This document shows positions 47,881-60,732 of a stretch of DNA of 64,000 nt, piece after piece (within the stretch, counting starts at the first letter, position 1; every line of letters starts with the position of its first letter). The notes under the pieces were generated by a model, which worked only from the letters and a program-made list of their open reading frames with translations, did not search any database and was not told the DNA's origin. Made by a program: the position numbers and the translations under genes. Source of the stretch: Elysia chlorotica (taxonomy: Eukaryota; Mollusca; Gastropoda; Plakobranchidae); the NCBI GenBank assembly GCA_003991915.1, contig RQTK01000211.1, forward strand, positions 252,958 through 316,957. The letters are read 5' to 3'.

Positions 47881-47974
47881 GGACTCCAGCTTCAATAGAG
47901 TTTGCTGCTTCGCACAAAGTTGGTGCTTGAAAGTGATTTACTCTCTGTGAAATGTGATAACATCGTTGTCAAGG
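47877..47974 (+). other. predicted non-coding exon 1 of the NeuroD-like gene
   Basis: It runs from the predicted start to the donor at 47975-47976, and would splice to the acceptor at 55353-55354, seven bases before the coding ATG. It contains one ATG, directly followed by TGA (47952-47957), a minimal start-stop uORF. The 5' boundary is an estimate from the TATA box. Confidence 0.45.
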
Positions 47975-49232
47975 GTAAGTATTTCTTTTTCTTTATTTTT
48001 AATTACCAACACAAACTAATTATTTCTTACCATCCGTTATTTACTTTTTATTTCTAGCTATAACAATTTAAATTATTCAATATCAAACTACTTTAAAATA
48101 GAATAGAATCATAATCATTAATAGTTCCGTAATTATTTAGTTTTGTTTAAAATTTGTAGAGGCAGTAGAACCGCAAAATGGACATGTATTTAACATAGGC
48201 TTCTGTCAATAAAAATGTATCCATAAAATTATAACACGCACCAGTGAAAAAGATTCAATTTTAGATTGGATGTGTAGCAAACAAAAAATCTGTACTCACC
48301 CTTCCTTGTACGCCATTTTTTCATTGGTAAACTTTTGACTTGGAACAGCTTATAAGGAGAGCTATGGTTTCAACAGCTATATAGCAAGTGATTTCTCTTT
48401 TTTTTCTTTTTTTTTTAACGAGATAAATAATTATGACAAAGTTGGTTTGCGGGATGAGCAGAAGCGAGTATTAACTGTATGTAACTTTTTTTGCGCACAT
48501 TTTCATTTTTGTTTTGTTTAACATATTAATTTTCTGTAGAAATCAATACTTTCAAATTAAAACATCATCTGTTTTAATGGACCCTTTCTTAAAAGATAAT
48601 TAAGGCAAATATCTTAAAGCGTCATTACAATAATTCTGAAACAAAAACCAACCAATTTAATGAAATGTTTGAAATGTAAACAAAATTTATGTACAAAGTA
48701 GTATTTATCATAGAGGATACAAATTTAGCTGTAACATAAATTAAGAAAATTTTGTTTGGAAAAGTAAGAAACAGATTTGATGTTATGAAATGTATAGTTA
48801 TACAAAAACCTTGTGCGTGTAAGGAACTTTGGCTTCTTTGGATAGTGCCTTATATGTATCATTTAAAGTCATAATGCGCAATACATATGGTGAAATAATA
48901 AATACGTGAGTAATGGCATTTTAAAGCCCGTTAACAGGCCCAAAAACAAAAGATAACTGTCTGAATTTCGCGAAAAACTAAAAGGAAATGTCTATAAAAA
49001 TAATGACCGAAACCAACGAAAATAAAACGTGCTTTTTCCCTTCATTAATTAATTTAACAATACTTTCATGTATTTGAAAATATATATACTCATTACTTGA
49101 CATGATAACTAAATTAAAATACACATTTTCAAAGATTTTTAAACAAAAAAATTATGTGCGCACAAGATCGTTCTTGCGAATTGATATTGTGCTTCGAATC
49201 TATTGTCGTTCTCTCTCCCTCTCTCTGTCTCT

Positions 49233-49455
<223 letters not shown>

Positions 49456-49952
49456 CTCCCTCTTTCTATCACTGTCTTAATCTCTCTTTTTTTCTTTATT
49501 TCCTTCCTTGCGTTCTAGCAGCTTTTTAAGATTTAAACCACATACTCATCAATAATTATTATCAACTAAAAAAGAAAAAAAAAATTAACAAACACTTTCA
49601 TAGAGACATGATTTACTTGTTCGTAGAACATGTATCGGTAGCTTCATCGTAAGATCTTGGCGCATTTAAGTTTGTTTTAAAACACGCGTAGCTGGTATAA
49701 ACATAAACATTCTGTAAGATGTCAATACAGAATGATGGTTACAACAATTAAAGCGCGGCAAATTTCTAAATTTTGAACCTTTTTAGAGAAAAGTCTTTAG
49801 ATTTAAGCCATTCAATAACAAAACATTTCCTTTCACCATTAATTTTTGTCACATTTTTTTTAAATTTTCTGTAATAATTATTTCTCCAACTTTAAATTTT
49901 TAAGCACGATCACAGGCCTTGTTCTTTCTGTATCCTCACCATTGGCGTGTCT

Positions 49953-49972
49953 TTTTTTTTTTTTTTTTTTTT
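49953..49972. repeat. poly(T) tract
   Basis: About 22 T bases. Confidence 0.9.
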
Positions 49973-50189
49973 CTTTTGTATTAGCATCTTTCTGACTCTG
50001 TTTTCTTAGGATCATTTTTGATTCTTCATCTATACATAACTATATAGCACGACAATCTTCCTCAATGTGCCTTTGTTAAAATTCAATCCATCTCTAATAT
50101 TATTGCTGATAATTATTATTTCTTTATACATTTCTTTTTTAGTGGGTAAGGCAGGGCTCAATCTTTTTGATTTTTACCTTAATGAGAGC

Positions 50190-50402
50190 CCTTCTTTTTC
50201 TTTTTCAATGTGATTATTCATTATTGCTTATCTGTCAAACGTTGAATTATGTTGCAAGTGAGCGAGCGAGTTGTGAATGGTTGTATGTTTTCTTATGTGT
50301 TGCATGTTTACTTTTTTGTTATGCATTGTAAAGCGCTTCGAGCCATGTTCTTGGAAGAAGCGCTATATAAATGATCTTCATTATTATTATTATTATTATT
50401 TA
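50190..50402 (+). mobile_element. 3' end of a LINE/SINE-type element with (ATT)n tail
   Basis: TTGTAAAGCGCTTCGAG, then AGCGCTATATAAATG, then ATT repeats is a widely shared 3' end of retroposons in aquatic animals. The upstream body is not recognisable, so the left boundary is approximate. Confidence 0.6.
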
Positions 50403-51794
50403 TGTCTTAGTTCTTACTGAATATAGATCTTAGTTACATTCTGACATCATCTTTTGAAAAAGTGAAGTAGTTAATGGGTATTAAAACATGAAAAAATAAA
50501 GATTAGACAAAATGTGTATAAAACATATTGATGAAATATCACAACACGCAGAGAAAAAAAATAAAATGTTATTCTTTGAACAGTTGCTTTTGGTCTATGT
50601 AATTTACAGACTTTACCTAAATATGCTCACAGAATAACAAGAACTGATTATTTACTTAGAATAAGAATATAATTTGAGCACATTCTCTTGTAAACAGACT
50701 TATAATTACATTCCAACTGATTATACCAAAAAAAATGCAAACAAGCGAATACAGGTGGATCTGATGAACAATCTATTTAGTAGACATCATCATATGAGTT
50801 GATAGCTGGATATAAAACTAAGAATTGTTAGGATTACAAGAGAAATCTCAATACAGAATGCACGAACATTTTTACTATGCCACCTTTTTAAAAATTTGTG
50901 TGGAACATTTAAAATTTTTTTTTTCTAGTACGAGAGTGATAAGGTCATATTATTGGTATGAAAATGAACTTGATATATTTTAAATAAAATTGAAATAAAA
51001 TTGAAATGAAAAAGAGATAATTCTGAGAATATTTTTCGTTCATAATTTTAAAATAACATCGTTTTTGCTCTGTATTCTTATAAGCAATAGAGCATCATCA
51101 CTGATACCCATGAATTTCAGTAGTGTCAACATGTTCAATCTATAATAATATTATAGATAGTATATTATACAAGAGAATCATGTTTCCGCCGCTGTCCTTT
51201 CATACGAATTATGCTCTGTGTGATAAAATTAATTTTTAATCCGGAGAAGGAGAGATTTTTATGCACATCTCAATGCCTTTACTAACTTCATCTTTCTGTC
51301 TAATAGACTGCCTGTTGGCATATCTGTCTACCTGTCTTTAAATGTCTGTTTATGTATGATATTTCTTTTGTGTCCTATCACCTTCATGAAAATAATTTAA
51401 AAAACATAAATTAAAAACAAACAAATATTAAAAATTAAATTTCCAACTACTGCATCTTAAGATATAAGATTGGTATAATGAGTAAACATCCATTCACAAC
51501 TGAGACTCTATGAAGATAAATGAAAAGTTCAAAATTTACTTCTTTAGCGACGTTCTACATTTGTTCTATGGTGCCCGTTTGATTTCGATAATCGTTATGA
51601 CTTAGTTGTTTATTAGTTTTACTTTATCTTTTTCGTCTTTCTAAACCCGTCTATCCTCACGTTTGTTATACACTTCATTGTTTCCATGATATATTCAGAC
51701 CGTTTAAGTGAGGTCACTTTGACTTAGTGCTTAAACTAATTGGAATAATATCTCATTTTGAAAAAGTACGAATAAATATGAGACACAGCAACTC

Positions 51795-51855
51795 AAACAG
51801 CAACAACAACAACAACAACAACAGCAACAACAACAACAAAAACAACAACAACGAA
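51795..51855. repeat. (AAC)n microsatellite
   Basis: CAACAA units with AGC and AAA variants; the Asn-rich frame is repeat-derived. Confidence 0.9.
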
Positions 51856-52207
51856 ACAACACGCCACCCCCTCACAAAAAAACCACAAAAACAACATCGA
51901 CGAGAAAACCAGCATCACCAAATAAATAGTTATATTACATTTTTTTCAAATTATTATTGTATTTTTAACTGGAGCAGTTAATAGGCAGATTGCGTTAGAA
52001 TAAAACGGTGATTTTTTTGTACGATGGAATTAATATCCACAACAATTTTTTTTATTGTACTTGGAAGTGCATTTCAAAATTTGTCAATTTCATTCTGTTG
52101 TCTTAGCTTTAAAAAAGGAAGTATAAACCAAAGAAAACATCCACGAACTTACTTATTTAGTCAGAAATGTATCGCCCCGAGCTGTTTTTTTTTAAAGATG
52201 CCCCAAT

Positions 52208-52293
52208 AAAACATCATTAAGGTGTAATATACACTAAAGTAAAAGATTAAAAAACATCATTAAGGTGTAATATACACTATAGTAAAAGATTAA
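52208..52293. repeat. 43-bp tandem duplication
   Basis: ACATCATTAAGGTGTAATAT occurs at 52211 and 52254, and the copies continue nearly identically through AGTAAAAGATTAAAA. Confidence 0.9.
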
Positions 52294-54514
52294 AACAATG
52301 TTCTTTGAGTGCCAAGACGATTCAGGGCCAATGTTTCTAAAAATTTACGCTTCAGCGAAATCATTTTCCAGTCATTTTCACTGTTCCTAATTATTGGTGA
52401 TCACACTACCTAATACATCTAGCTCTTACTTGTTTCTTTTCCGAATAAAAGTATTATTTCAATTGAAACTAAAAAGTCCTCGAAAGCATATGTACCTTGA
52501 ATGTAAACATTTTAAACTCTTTGTCATCACTTTAATTGAATTTTTTTTAATATCAATTTTTCAATTGGTGTAAGCAAGGTAATTTGTTCTTACATGCATA
52601 GCGTTTTATATTAAAATGAGTAGCTCCATGCTACGTGCAAAATCTGAATTTTTTTTTTATTTACAAGCCATTAAACACACTCAGGGTGGTAAAGATATTA
52701 CTGACCTATTGACATCTAAATTTTCATACACGATAAGGACAATAAAAAAAAAAACAAAAAAAAAAACAACAACCAAAAACCAATACGATAGATGAGACAA
52801 TGAAGTACCACAAAAATTGCATTACCCATATATTGAATAAGAGAAGCTGCCTAAACCATGTTAATAATGGTAGCTATACAAACGTATTGATATTGCTCAT
52901 TTGTTTATTTGTGATATTTTTTAAAGTCACCTTAATTAACTATCTAAATATGCACAATCAAAGATTTAGTTAGCGTGTCATTTGAGTTACTTTTTCCACC
53001 ACTGCCTCTTACTCATTGTCTCATCTCATTTCTAAATCGTCTCCATGCTAGCAATCAGTTTTAGCTATCTCTCATATTTTCCATCACCCGTCCACTGCAT
53101 TTTATTCATCGCATCACACAATAACTCTTGTCACTTCAACTCGCGGGCGTTACCTCCACTTGGGACGGGCTCCGCCATAGCGCAGACGGTGCACAGACCA
53201 CTAGACATTGGGTGCGATGGACAGTAACTGTTGTAGCCTCACGGATAAATAAGGAGTCTTGCGATTACAGACCCATTACCAAAACAAGGACGATAGAAAA
53301 AGGGAACCTGCACCGGAGTCCAATCCTAACCCTATCCTAGACTTACGGAATCAGAGAACAATCAGCGAACACAAGCCTAAGGGGCTTGATTATGTCGTTC
53401 GTTATTGTCGTTGTGCATCGCAAAACCTGTAAACTGCGCCGACTCAGCTTGGTGAGCTTGCCTGCCTTGTCAGTCCCTTTGGGAAAACTTGAAAATTAGG
53501 TTTGCTCCCTTGCCTCGAAATTAGCGTCCCAGACGGGTAACCCGAGTTGGATTAGTATTTAAATTAAACAGCCTTTGATTTCCTTTGTCCTACACTTCCG
53601 GCCAGCGATTCTCTTCTCCGGTTGCCTTTGTCCGATATCGGCTCGCTCCTGTTCGCTCTGACTTGCTTACACTTTAGTTGATTGTCCATGGGCTCTCCTC
53701 GTAAACATGTTTGTCTTTTGTACTTTCAATTTTATGATTCTGTTTTTACTTCTTGTTTTTTTTTATATTTACCATCGGTATCCTTCCCTCAAAAGAGAAA
53801 GTATCTATACATACATAAAACAAACAAATGTAATTATTACTGTGGAGAAAACAAAGTTGTCAACAAATATACGAAAGCACTAAAACAGACAACAGCAACA
53901 TCAAGAACAAGAACAACAACAACAACAACACGAAGTAAACAATCACAATTAATACAACTTCAGTCGAATACAAGTATATAATTATAAAGGATTTTGCAGC
54001 TATTTATTTTAATTTTTAACTTGTTACGTTAATTTCACTGGTAAAATTCAAAACTTTTTCGAGCTTTGTATTGCAAATGCTTTTTGAAAAAAATAAACAG
54101 GCTAAACCGTTATATGTACACAGGCCATTTGATATTATTAGTAATGTAATAAAACTCTTCAACTGTCACAAACCTTTCATGTTGCATTGGCCATGATAGG
54201 TATTAGAAATTCCAGGGTACATTAAAGACATATCATTAAATAATAGTTTAAGATGGACAAGTAATTCGAGAAAAAAAAACCAAACAAGGCACCAATGACA
54301 ATAGTTTTCGGAGTAAAAACTATTCTGACTGACTTTGCATCTACATAAAAACAACAACAATGTGAAAAAAAAATTATAAAATCAAAGTACTGCATATAGT
54401 TCTTTTTTATTTTCTCTCATTTCTTTCATACTGCATCATACCGGGAAGAAAAACAATAAAAAAGAGTCATTTTCTAAAATCAAAAGAGGCCAATTGATTT
54501 TTATGTAAAAGTTT

Positions 54515-54584
54515 AGGAAACTTTATGATATCAGCTGAGAACAGCCAGTAGGAAACTTTATGATATCAGCTGAGACCAGTCAGT
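54515..54584. repeat. 35-bp tandem duplication, each copy with a CAGCTG E-box
   Basis: Copies at 54515-54549 and 54550-54584 share AGGAAACTTTATGATATCAG and differ at two positions. CAGCTG lies at 54532-54537 and 54567-54572. The pair sits about 800 bp upstream of the coding exon, next to a GC-richer patch (54585-54760), so it could be an intronic enhancer. Confidence 0.85.
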
Positions 54585-55361
54585 GCTTATCTGTGCGGTA
54601 GGGCGGTGATGGTCCCAGACTTTAGGTGCTTCTTGACACGCCTGGCAGCGTGTGAGCACGGAAGTTGATGTTTGTCTGCTCACGTTCTACGCGACTCAGT
54701 CAACGGGTGGTCACCGTGGAAAAGCTCTCCACGCTGACGCCTCGAGATAAAGCAAAGTGCGCTTTTACCGCTTTGGATTATTTGATAACATTTCGGTTAA
54801 AAAAAAACAAAGAAATAAAGCAAACCTGAAAGATACAAAATGTCACAGCGGTTGGTTTTTAACATGACAGATACAGAATTATGTTTTAATGCCCAGCGCT
54901 GCTGATTATTACTTTGACCAACAAGAAAACGACACTTTCGGACCTACATTAAATAGGGTTTACTTAAAAAGTGCCACACCGAATTGCTTATTGCATGTAT
55001 ATCAGCTATACATCTTTTCGTAATAAATCAGATGCATTAATATAGCAAACTTTTTTTTACTCATAGAAAGAATAATTTCAGAAACAGCATTAAAATATTA
55101 CGTCGCAACCCTCTTGGAATAATGTTTTTGAGAAAGGGGTACACAAGAACTACAAACAGAAAAGTATTGCAGTATACATACAAACATTTATGAGTAGTAT
55201 AAATGTATAACATTGAGTTAGAAATGTGAGCGAAATATCTATCCTATAGAAAAATGCACGTCATCCTAAGGAAGTACAAAAATAATTAATATCAATGCCA
55301 ATAGTATTAAAGTTCGCGAAATGTAACAGCGTGATTGTTTTTTGCTCTTCACAGATCTAAA

Positions 55362-56996
55362 ATGCCAATTAAAAACGGACATTGCGCCCTGTCACTTTCT
55401 GATCAATTCATCGACTTGTTTGACGATGAGGACGACGATGAAAGAGAAGACGACGATGATGATGAAGACAACGAAAGCATAATTTCCTCTGAACCAGACG
55501 ATCTACCAGACTCAACCACAGGAGATGATGGTAAATCAAGGGTAGAAAATCACATCGTTGCCAAGGATGGTGGGAAAATTGTCAACAACGCTGTGAGAAG
55601 CCAGGGTGATGCTGGCAGCGACATCACTGACGGTACAGATGATCAATCTGGTACGCGACAACAGCAGAAGAAGCGCGGGCCTAAGAAACAACCCCTGAAC
55701 AAGACGCGCCAGGTCAAACTGAAGGTGCGTCGAGTAAAGGCCAACGCGAGAGAGCGGAACCGCATGCACGGTCTCAACTCGGCACTAGACGAGCTACGAA
55801 AACATGTGCCATGCCACTCCAAGACGCAAAAATTGTCCAAAATTGAGACCCTCCGTCTGGCCCGTAATTACATCCACGCCTTGGCGGGCGTTCTCCAGTC
55901 GGGTGTAAGACCGGACAGTGTAAGCTTTGCCAGAGACCTGTCTCGGGGCCTTTCCCAGAACACCATGAACCTTGTGGCCGCGTGTCTTCAACTGAACCCC
56001 CGGACGCTGCTCCCAGAGTCGGCCTACACCGGCAAGCCGTATCAGTTTATGTATGATAATACCATCCACTACGGGGGTGGCGGGTACCCTCTTCTCCCTC
56101 CCCACCAGAACTTTCACTTATCTCAAAATCCGTCGGGCGATCCTTTTGGAATCTTCAACCTACCGCCTTTAAACTGCCAAACTGGTATGAGCATGTTTGA
56201 TCCAGCCTCTCAACCCAGAGGATACGGGCTTTATCCTCAAATCATGGCTTGTCCACCAAGTCAAGATGCCTTCACACCTCCAGAGGTTAGCATACCTTTG
56301 ACTGGCCAAGAGCAAACTGTCATGGGACCTCAACAAAACAGTACCAGTAACAGCTACCATCATCATAGTCCAAGCACAGGCATGTCTCCCAGAGAGTGCA
56401 ATGTTTCTTCAGATTTTTATCCTCGCCAAAATCCTTACAAAGGCCATGAATACAACAAGCACTCACCTAATCCAGAAAGACCCTTTGTCAATAACCACAG
56501 TAAGACCGTATACTCTTCACCCTTACATCCTCAATTTCCTGCTGCACATGTTGACCATATGACTCAACAGCCCAGTAAAAATTCCAATCTCGCTATAACG
56601 CCACAAATTGAAGCTTCTCATTCTACAAACTCAATGTATTATTTCAACTCTTCCGTAGTTAATGCAAACGATGTAACAACAGGAAAGAGCAAACAAACTT
56701 GCACAAGAGATTCACGGCAATGCTCAACAAACGTAATTCCTTTTGATTGTTCTAATAACGTCTCAAAACCTCAGATGGGTATGATTTGCCATTCCCCTCT
56801 TTCGTATTCTGATGACTCGATAAGCAGCCTGCCTAAATCCTATAATAATTGTTTGAGACCTCAATCTTTGCATCATAGTCAGAAAGGACACGCGATGAGA
56901 ACCTGTGAAACGGAAGCTAAAAACAGCGTCTTTCACCAATCTAATATTATTGACAATGAGTTGGCTCTTCTTACCTCTTCTCCCATGATGTTTTAA
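55362..56996 (+). CDS. NeuroD: NeuroD-family bHLH transcription factor
   Basis: Single coding exon, 544 aa. The acceptor AG at 55353-55354 precedes ATG 55362, so the frame's nine upstream codons are intronic. Order: acidic N-terminal stretch (about 21-38); basic KKRGPKK (about 103-109); bHLH (about 123-178) with basic region [14 protein letters not shown], loop [20 protein letters not shown]; NeuroD-specific domain (about 179-230) with [16 protein letters not shown] and [13 protein letters not shown]; then a long Ser/Asn/Gln/His/Pro-rich C terminus, probably transactivating. ERNRMHGLN and the [13 protein letters not shown] motif separate it from neurogenin and Atonal. Such proteins dimerise with E proteins on CANNTG sites in the nucleus and drive neuronal differentiation. 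Vertebrate NeuroD1 is about 356 aa, so this C terminus is longer. All basic and helix residues look intact. Confidence 0.93.
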   Translation: MPIKNGHCALSLSDQFIDLFDDEDDDEREDDDDDEDNESIISSEPDDLPDSTTGDDGKSRVENHIVAKDGGKIVNNAVRSQGDAGSDITDGTDDQSGTRQQQKKRGPKKQPLNKTRQVKLKVRRVKANARERNRMHGLNSALDELRKHVPCHSKTQKLSKIETLRLARNYIHALAGVLQSGVRPDSVSFARDLSRGLSQNTMNLVAACLQLNPRTLLPESAYTGKPYQFMYDNTIHYGGGGYPLLPPHQNFHLSQNPSGDPFGIFNLPPLNCQTGMSMFDPASQPRGYGLYPQIMACPPSQDAFTPPEVSIPLTGQEQTVMGPQQNSTSNSYHHHSPSTGMSPRECNVSSDFYPRQNPYKGHEYNKHSPNPERPFVNNHSKTVYSSPLHPQFPAAHVDHMTQQPSKNSNLAITPQIEASHSTNSMYYFNSSVVNANDVTTGKSKQTCTRDSRQCSTNVIPFDCSNNVSKPQMGMICHSPLSYSDDSISSLPKSYNNCLRPQSLHHSQKGHAMRTCETEAKNSVFHQSNIIDNELALLTSSPMMF

Positions 56997-57170
56997 CCCC
57001 AAATATATAATAAAACCTTAATGAGACGTCTCATCTTTTCACCATCTTTTTGCGAAAGGAAAAAAAAAACGATCTTTTAAAAAAGAATGCTGGATTTTTT
57101 TTAAATTGAATTTATTGTACATGTCGACTCTTAGTGCTTCTTCATTACACAGATTTGATTATTCAATAAA
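56997..57170 (+). other. 3' UTR of the NeuroD-like gene with poly(A) signals
   Basis: AATAAA occurs at 57009-57014, only 13 bp after the stop, and again at 57165-57170, which is better placed. A further AATAAA lies near 57980, so a longer UTR is possible. Confidence 0.45.
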
Positions 57171-59195
57171 TGTGTTGACTTTGTAAAAACTGGAAATTAG
57201 TTATAATCATTAAGGTACATTTTTAAAATTACCCCAATGAATATTATTTTTTTATCCTGTATCCCCAACTACAAATTTTTTGTTCAAAGCACCACCAAAA
57301 CGCAACAAAAGAGCTGGTATCCAGATCTGAGATGAAGAATCAGTGTGAGGTCGAATCTTCAAGTAGCTACTGAGCCAGTGATGCTCCTGCGAAATTAAAA
57401 TCACCAAAGAGAAGGACTTCACCTAGTAAACAAAATCATTTTTGGCGGTACTTAAAGTGAGGCATTTTTTCATGTCAAAGGATTCGATTTTATATTTACA
57501 GTTAAAAAAAACTATATACATGCATCAACATGTTTTATCTGCTATTAATGAAGGTGTAAAAATGGGGAAAATGTAAGAGAGAAAGATGTATATTCTTTAA
57601 AGATACATTTCCTCACTGCATGCCTAATACTTGTAATATAATTTTCAACTGTTGTAAAAATGTTATAATTCGGCGTACACTCGAGTACTTTAACTATTCT
57701 AGTCGAAAGTGATTTAAGATGTATAATTTCTGCATTCTATTGTTGATTGAAAGGTACCCCTTCCTGGGACATTAAATTTCATTGTAGCACTGTAATTCAC
57801 CCTACATTAACCTGCCTCCATGCATTTTTGTGCCTCATTATGAGTGTCTTTAAAATCACTTGTTTAAAACCCATTGTTTTGGTTATTACAGCATTAACAA
57901 AATGTGATGTGATGCGTTATATCATTCTATTTCGTTCGATCCACAATTTTTATTTTTGGGATCAAATAAATTGGAGTTACAATAAACAGTTGTGCAATAC
58001 AATTCATCCTGTTTTTTGTATTGCATAAATATTCAGATAATAAAAAAAAGAATCTATTACAACAATGTCTACTTTTGTTTTTCTTTCTAAATTAAATTGT
58101 CCAAAACTCACCACAATATAATTAACACACACCAAATGAGGAAACAAATTTTAAGTTCACCATAACATTGATACTGATCTATCAAACGTATTGATATCCT
58201 TATATCCAAATGGTTATTCTTGGAAACGATTTATAACCTAAAAAAACACAGTTTTAAGACGTATCATCTGTTTAAAAGATTTAAAAAATGAGAGAGATTA
58301 GGATACAAAATGACTCTGGAATCACTTAAACCACAACAAAACTTGATCAGGAAATTCAGAGAAAACAAACAGATAAAACTCTTTTACAGCGTTTTAGATG
58401 ACAACAACCCCCTTAGAAATTGATTAAGGAAAATGAAAAAAAAAAAACGGTGAATGTTGTTACTTTTTTGTTGCTTTAAAAAAACAAAAAGTCAAACAGA
58501 CAAAATTAAAAGAAGAAAAAGATTTTTTTTGCAATTTTGTTTGCGGCGAAGGCTCGATACTTTTGAATATGTTAATGTAAACAGATTTCAATTTGAATAA
58601 TACGTGCAATACTCATGCTATCGTACTTTTTGTGTAAAATCATGTCTCCAGTTGAACAAAAAAATAGTTCCTCTACCAGGTCAGATTCTTTTTCTAAAAA
58701 AAAGTCAATCTACTTGAATGTCACGCCATGCTCTAGGAATATACTCAACTATCTTACGCTAAATATTTAATTACCTTTAAGTTTGTGTTTCCTAACAATT
58801 TTACTAAACTGAGAGATACCGTTATATTTAGCCAAAAATAAACCTTCACCAAACAACAACAGCAATAATAAATAAAAATCGTCAAAATGAGAAATATGGA
58901 ATGTAATCAATATTATTTTGCATCAAGCGAAGTATGAAGATGTTTTAAATTACCAATCGCTCTCAAAGCTCGATGCGTTGAACGCATCCATTCCTTATAC
59001 TGTTCTGAAGCCAATGAGACCACCCATTCAACATTATTATGGCCAATTCCTATTGTATTCTGTACAGCAAATTATGCCAACATCACATTTAAAGCAACGA
59101 AATAATCTATCGGATATTGCGAATATGCTGTGTCTCCTAGTTCTTAAGAAAATAATGTCCTACATTTTCAAGCGAGCCCAAAGCGGGATGTCCAA
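57171..59195. other. AT-rich sequence downstream of the NeuroD-like gene
   Basis: Could contain an extended 3' UTR in its first 800 bp. Frames at 57747-58028 and 58918-59220 lack similarity and convincing starts. Confidence 0.35.
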
Positions 59196-59196
59196 T

Positions 59197-59290
59197 TCTG
59201 GGCCAGTCACAATACACTGACACCGACCCACCGACGCATCGGAGGCCGACACTCGAAAATTTTAGTCCCAGCGCCACCATGTTATAACAG
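59197..59290 (-). mobile_element. SINE-like element, copy 3 (fragment)
   Basis: Shares GGGCCAGTCACAATACACTG and ACACCGACCCACCGA with the related block at 59.9 kb (there CTGGTCACATTACACTGACA). Only the middle part is preserved. Confidence 0.55.
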
Positions 59291-59320
59291 GGGAGTTAAC
59301 ATTGGCAACATTTGAATGAA

Positions 59321-59321
59321 A

Positions 59322-59369
<48 letters not shown>

Positions 59370-59370
59370 A
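59321..59370. repeat. (AAC)n microsatellite
   Basis: About 16 AAC units after the SINE fragment, perhaps derived from a SINE tail. Confidence 0.95.
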
Positions 59371-59892
59371 AACAAAGAAATAAACAAAACAAACAAAAAG
59401 AGCTATATCTTATTCTTAATCGTTTTAACGAGAATGACGACGATGGTTAAGTTTTTATTTAAGTTGTGACTATTATGATGATGGATAGTTTTAATTAAAG
59501 ACAAAAAGGGAAACAAATGTAATAATACGCGAATAGATATACATTAAATTTTATTCATTGTGAAAATTTAATTATACACACAGAAACATGTTGCCACGAT
59601 AGTGCATACTTTCTTACTGAATGAGACAGATGTATTGTAATTTTTTAAAAATAACTTCAGTTTGTTTCAAACCCAAACCATTGTACAATTCGATACTATT
59701 TTTTCAGATATGGCGGCATAATGCCTAGCAGTTAACTCAGACGTGCAATAAGTCTATATGCTATCTTCGATCAGTCTGTATTACAAAAGTTAAATAAAGG
59801 ATCTGCCACATCAACATTGAACGATGTATGCTGAAGTTATCAGGTAGAAATCACTTTAATTGCCGACTCATAGAGCTCTTAGCAGGTGTAAT

Positions 59893-60125
59893 TGTTGCTT
59901 AGCGTCCAATGTTAGCACTATGAAGGCTGCATTGTAGAAGGGCCCCAAGGCAAACGTCTGACAAGTCTACATGCTGTCACAAAGAGACAGTACGGAGATA
60001 CCAAGACTGTCTCAGCTGGTCACATTACACTGACAACGACCCACAGAGCGGGGCTCGAACTACGGACGTCCTAAGTGGGAAGTCGATGTTGTACCCTAGG
60101 GCTACCGAACCACTCAGTCTGCTCT
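59893..60125 (-). mobile_element. tRNA-derived SINE-like element, best-preserved copy
   Basis: On the minus strand it begins with a tRNA-like head: GAGTGGTTCGGTAGCC (A-box region) and AGTTCGAGCCCC (B-box) at normal spacing, near 60115-60050. The body follows through TGTCAGTGTAATGTGACC, TGAGACAGTCTTGGTATCTC and GTCAGACGTTTGCCTTGGGG, and ends in GGACGCTAAGCAAC at about 59897. Length is about 230 bp. It is the reference copy for the blocks at 102, 38430, 59197 and 61185. Confidence 0.75.
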
Positions 60126-60600
60126 GAGGTTCACTGATCCATCAACTCGATACAAATTATGAACGGATACTCTTGTACTTTGTACAACAAAGGGAACAAA
60201 CTCGACAATTGTTTTTATAAGCCCAAGGGACATAATCCACACAAGGAAGTCGTGTAATCAAGAGTATTTCCCCTTTTAACGGGGTTTTTGAAGATGGTAT
60301 TGTTGGTGCTTTTGTTAACATTGTTCATTAAAAGATTTCCTTAAAATCAAATGATGGAGCTATAATTTGATAAAGGATCTAGTCATGTCAGATTTTATTG
60401 CCTTAAATACAAATTGACGTAACAATAAACATAGAGGTAAAATTGATTTTAAGACATCGAATGAATCTTATGAAAGCATTATTTATATACTTATTCATAT
60501 CAATTTTTAATTTCTATTACGTCTACTATGTTTCTCAATTTTTGTGAAAAAGAAGAGTCATATCCTAATCTGCTTATAAGCTCTGCTATTCTTATAACGA
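60126..60600. other. intergenic DNA, nothing recognised
   Basis: AT-rich unique sequence without frame or element ends. Confidence 0.4.
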
Positions 60601-60604
60601 AAAT

Positions 60605-60623
60605 ACATCATCATCATCATCAT

Positions 60624-60655
<32 letters not shown>

Positions 60656-60661
60656 ACATCA

Positions 60662-60696
<35 letters not shown>

Positions 60697-60732
60697 TATT
60701 ATTATTATTATTATTATTATTTTTTTTTTTTT
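60605..60732. repeat. compound (ATC)n-(ATT)n-poly(T) array
   Basis: ATC units with two short interruptions pass into ATT units and then T bases. The His/Ile/Ser frame here is repeat-derived. Confidence 0.95.

Noticed and set aside
55335-55361. Upstream start of the NeuroD-like frame giving 553 residues
   Set aside because: The nine extra codons begin at TTG and include the splice acceptor CTCTTCACAG; ATG 55362 is the sound start.
58918-59220. 100-codon plus-strand frame
   Set aside because: It begins at a TTG rather than ATG, lacks similarity, and its end lies within a SINE-like fragment.
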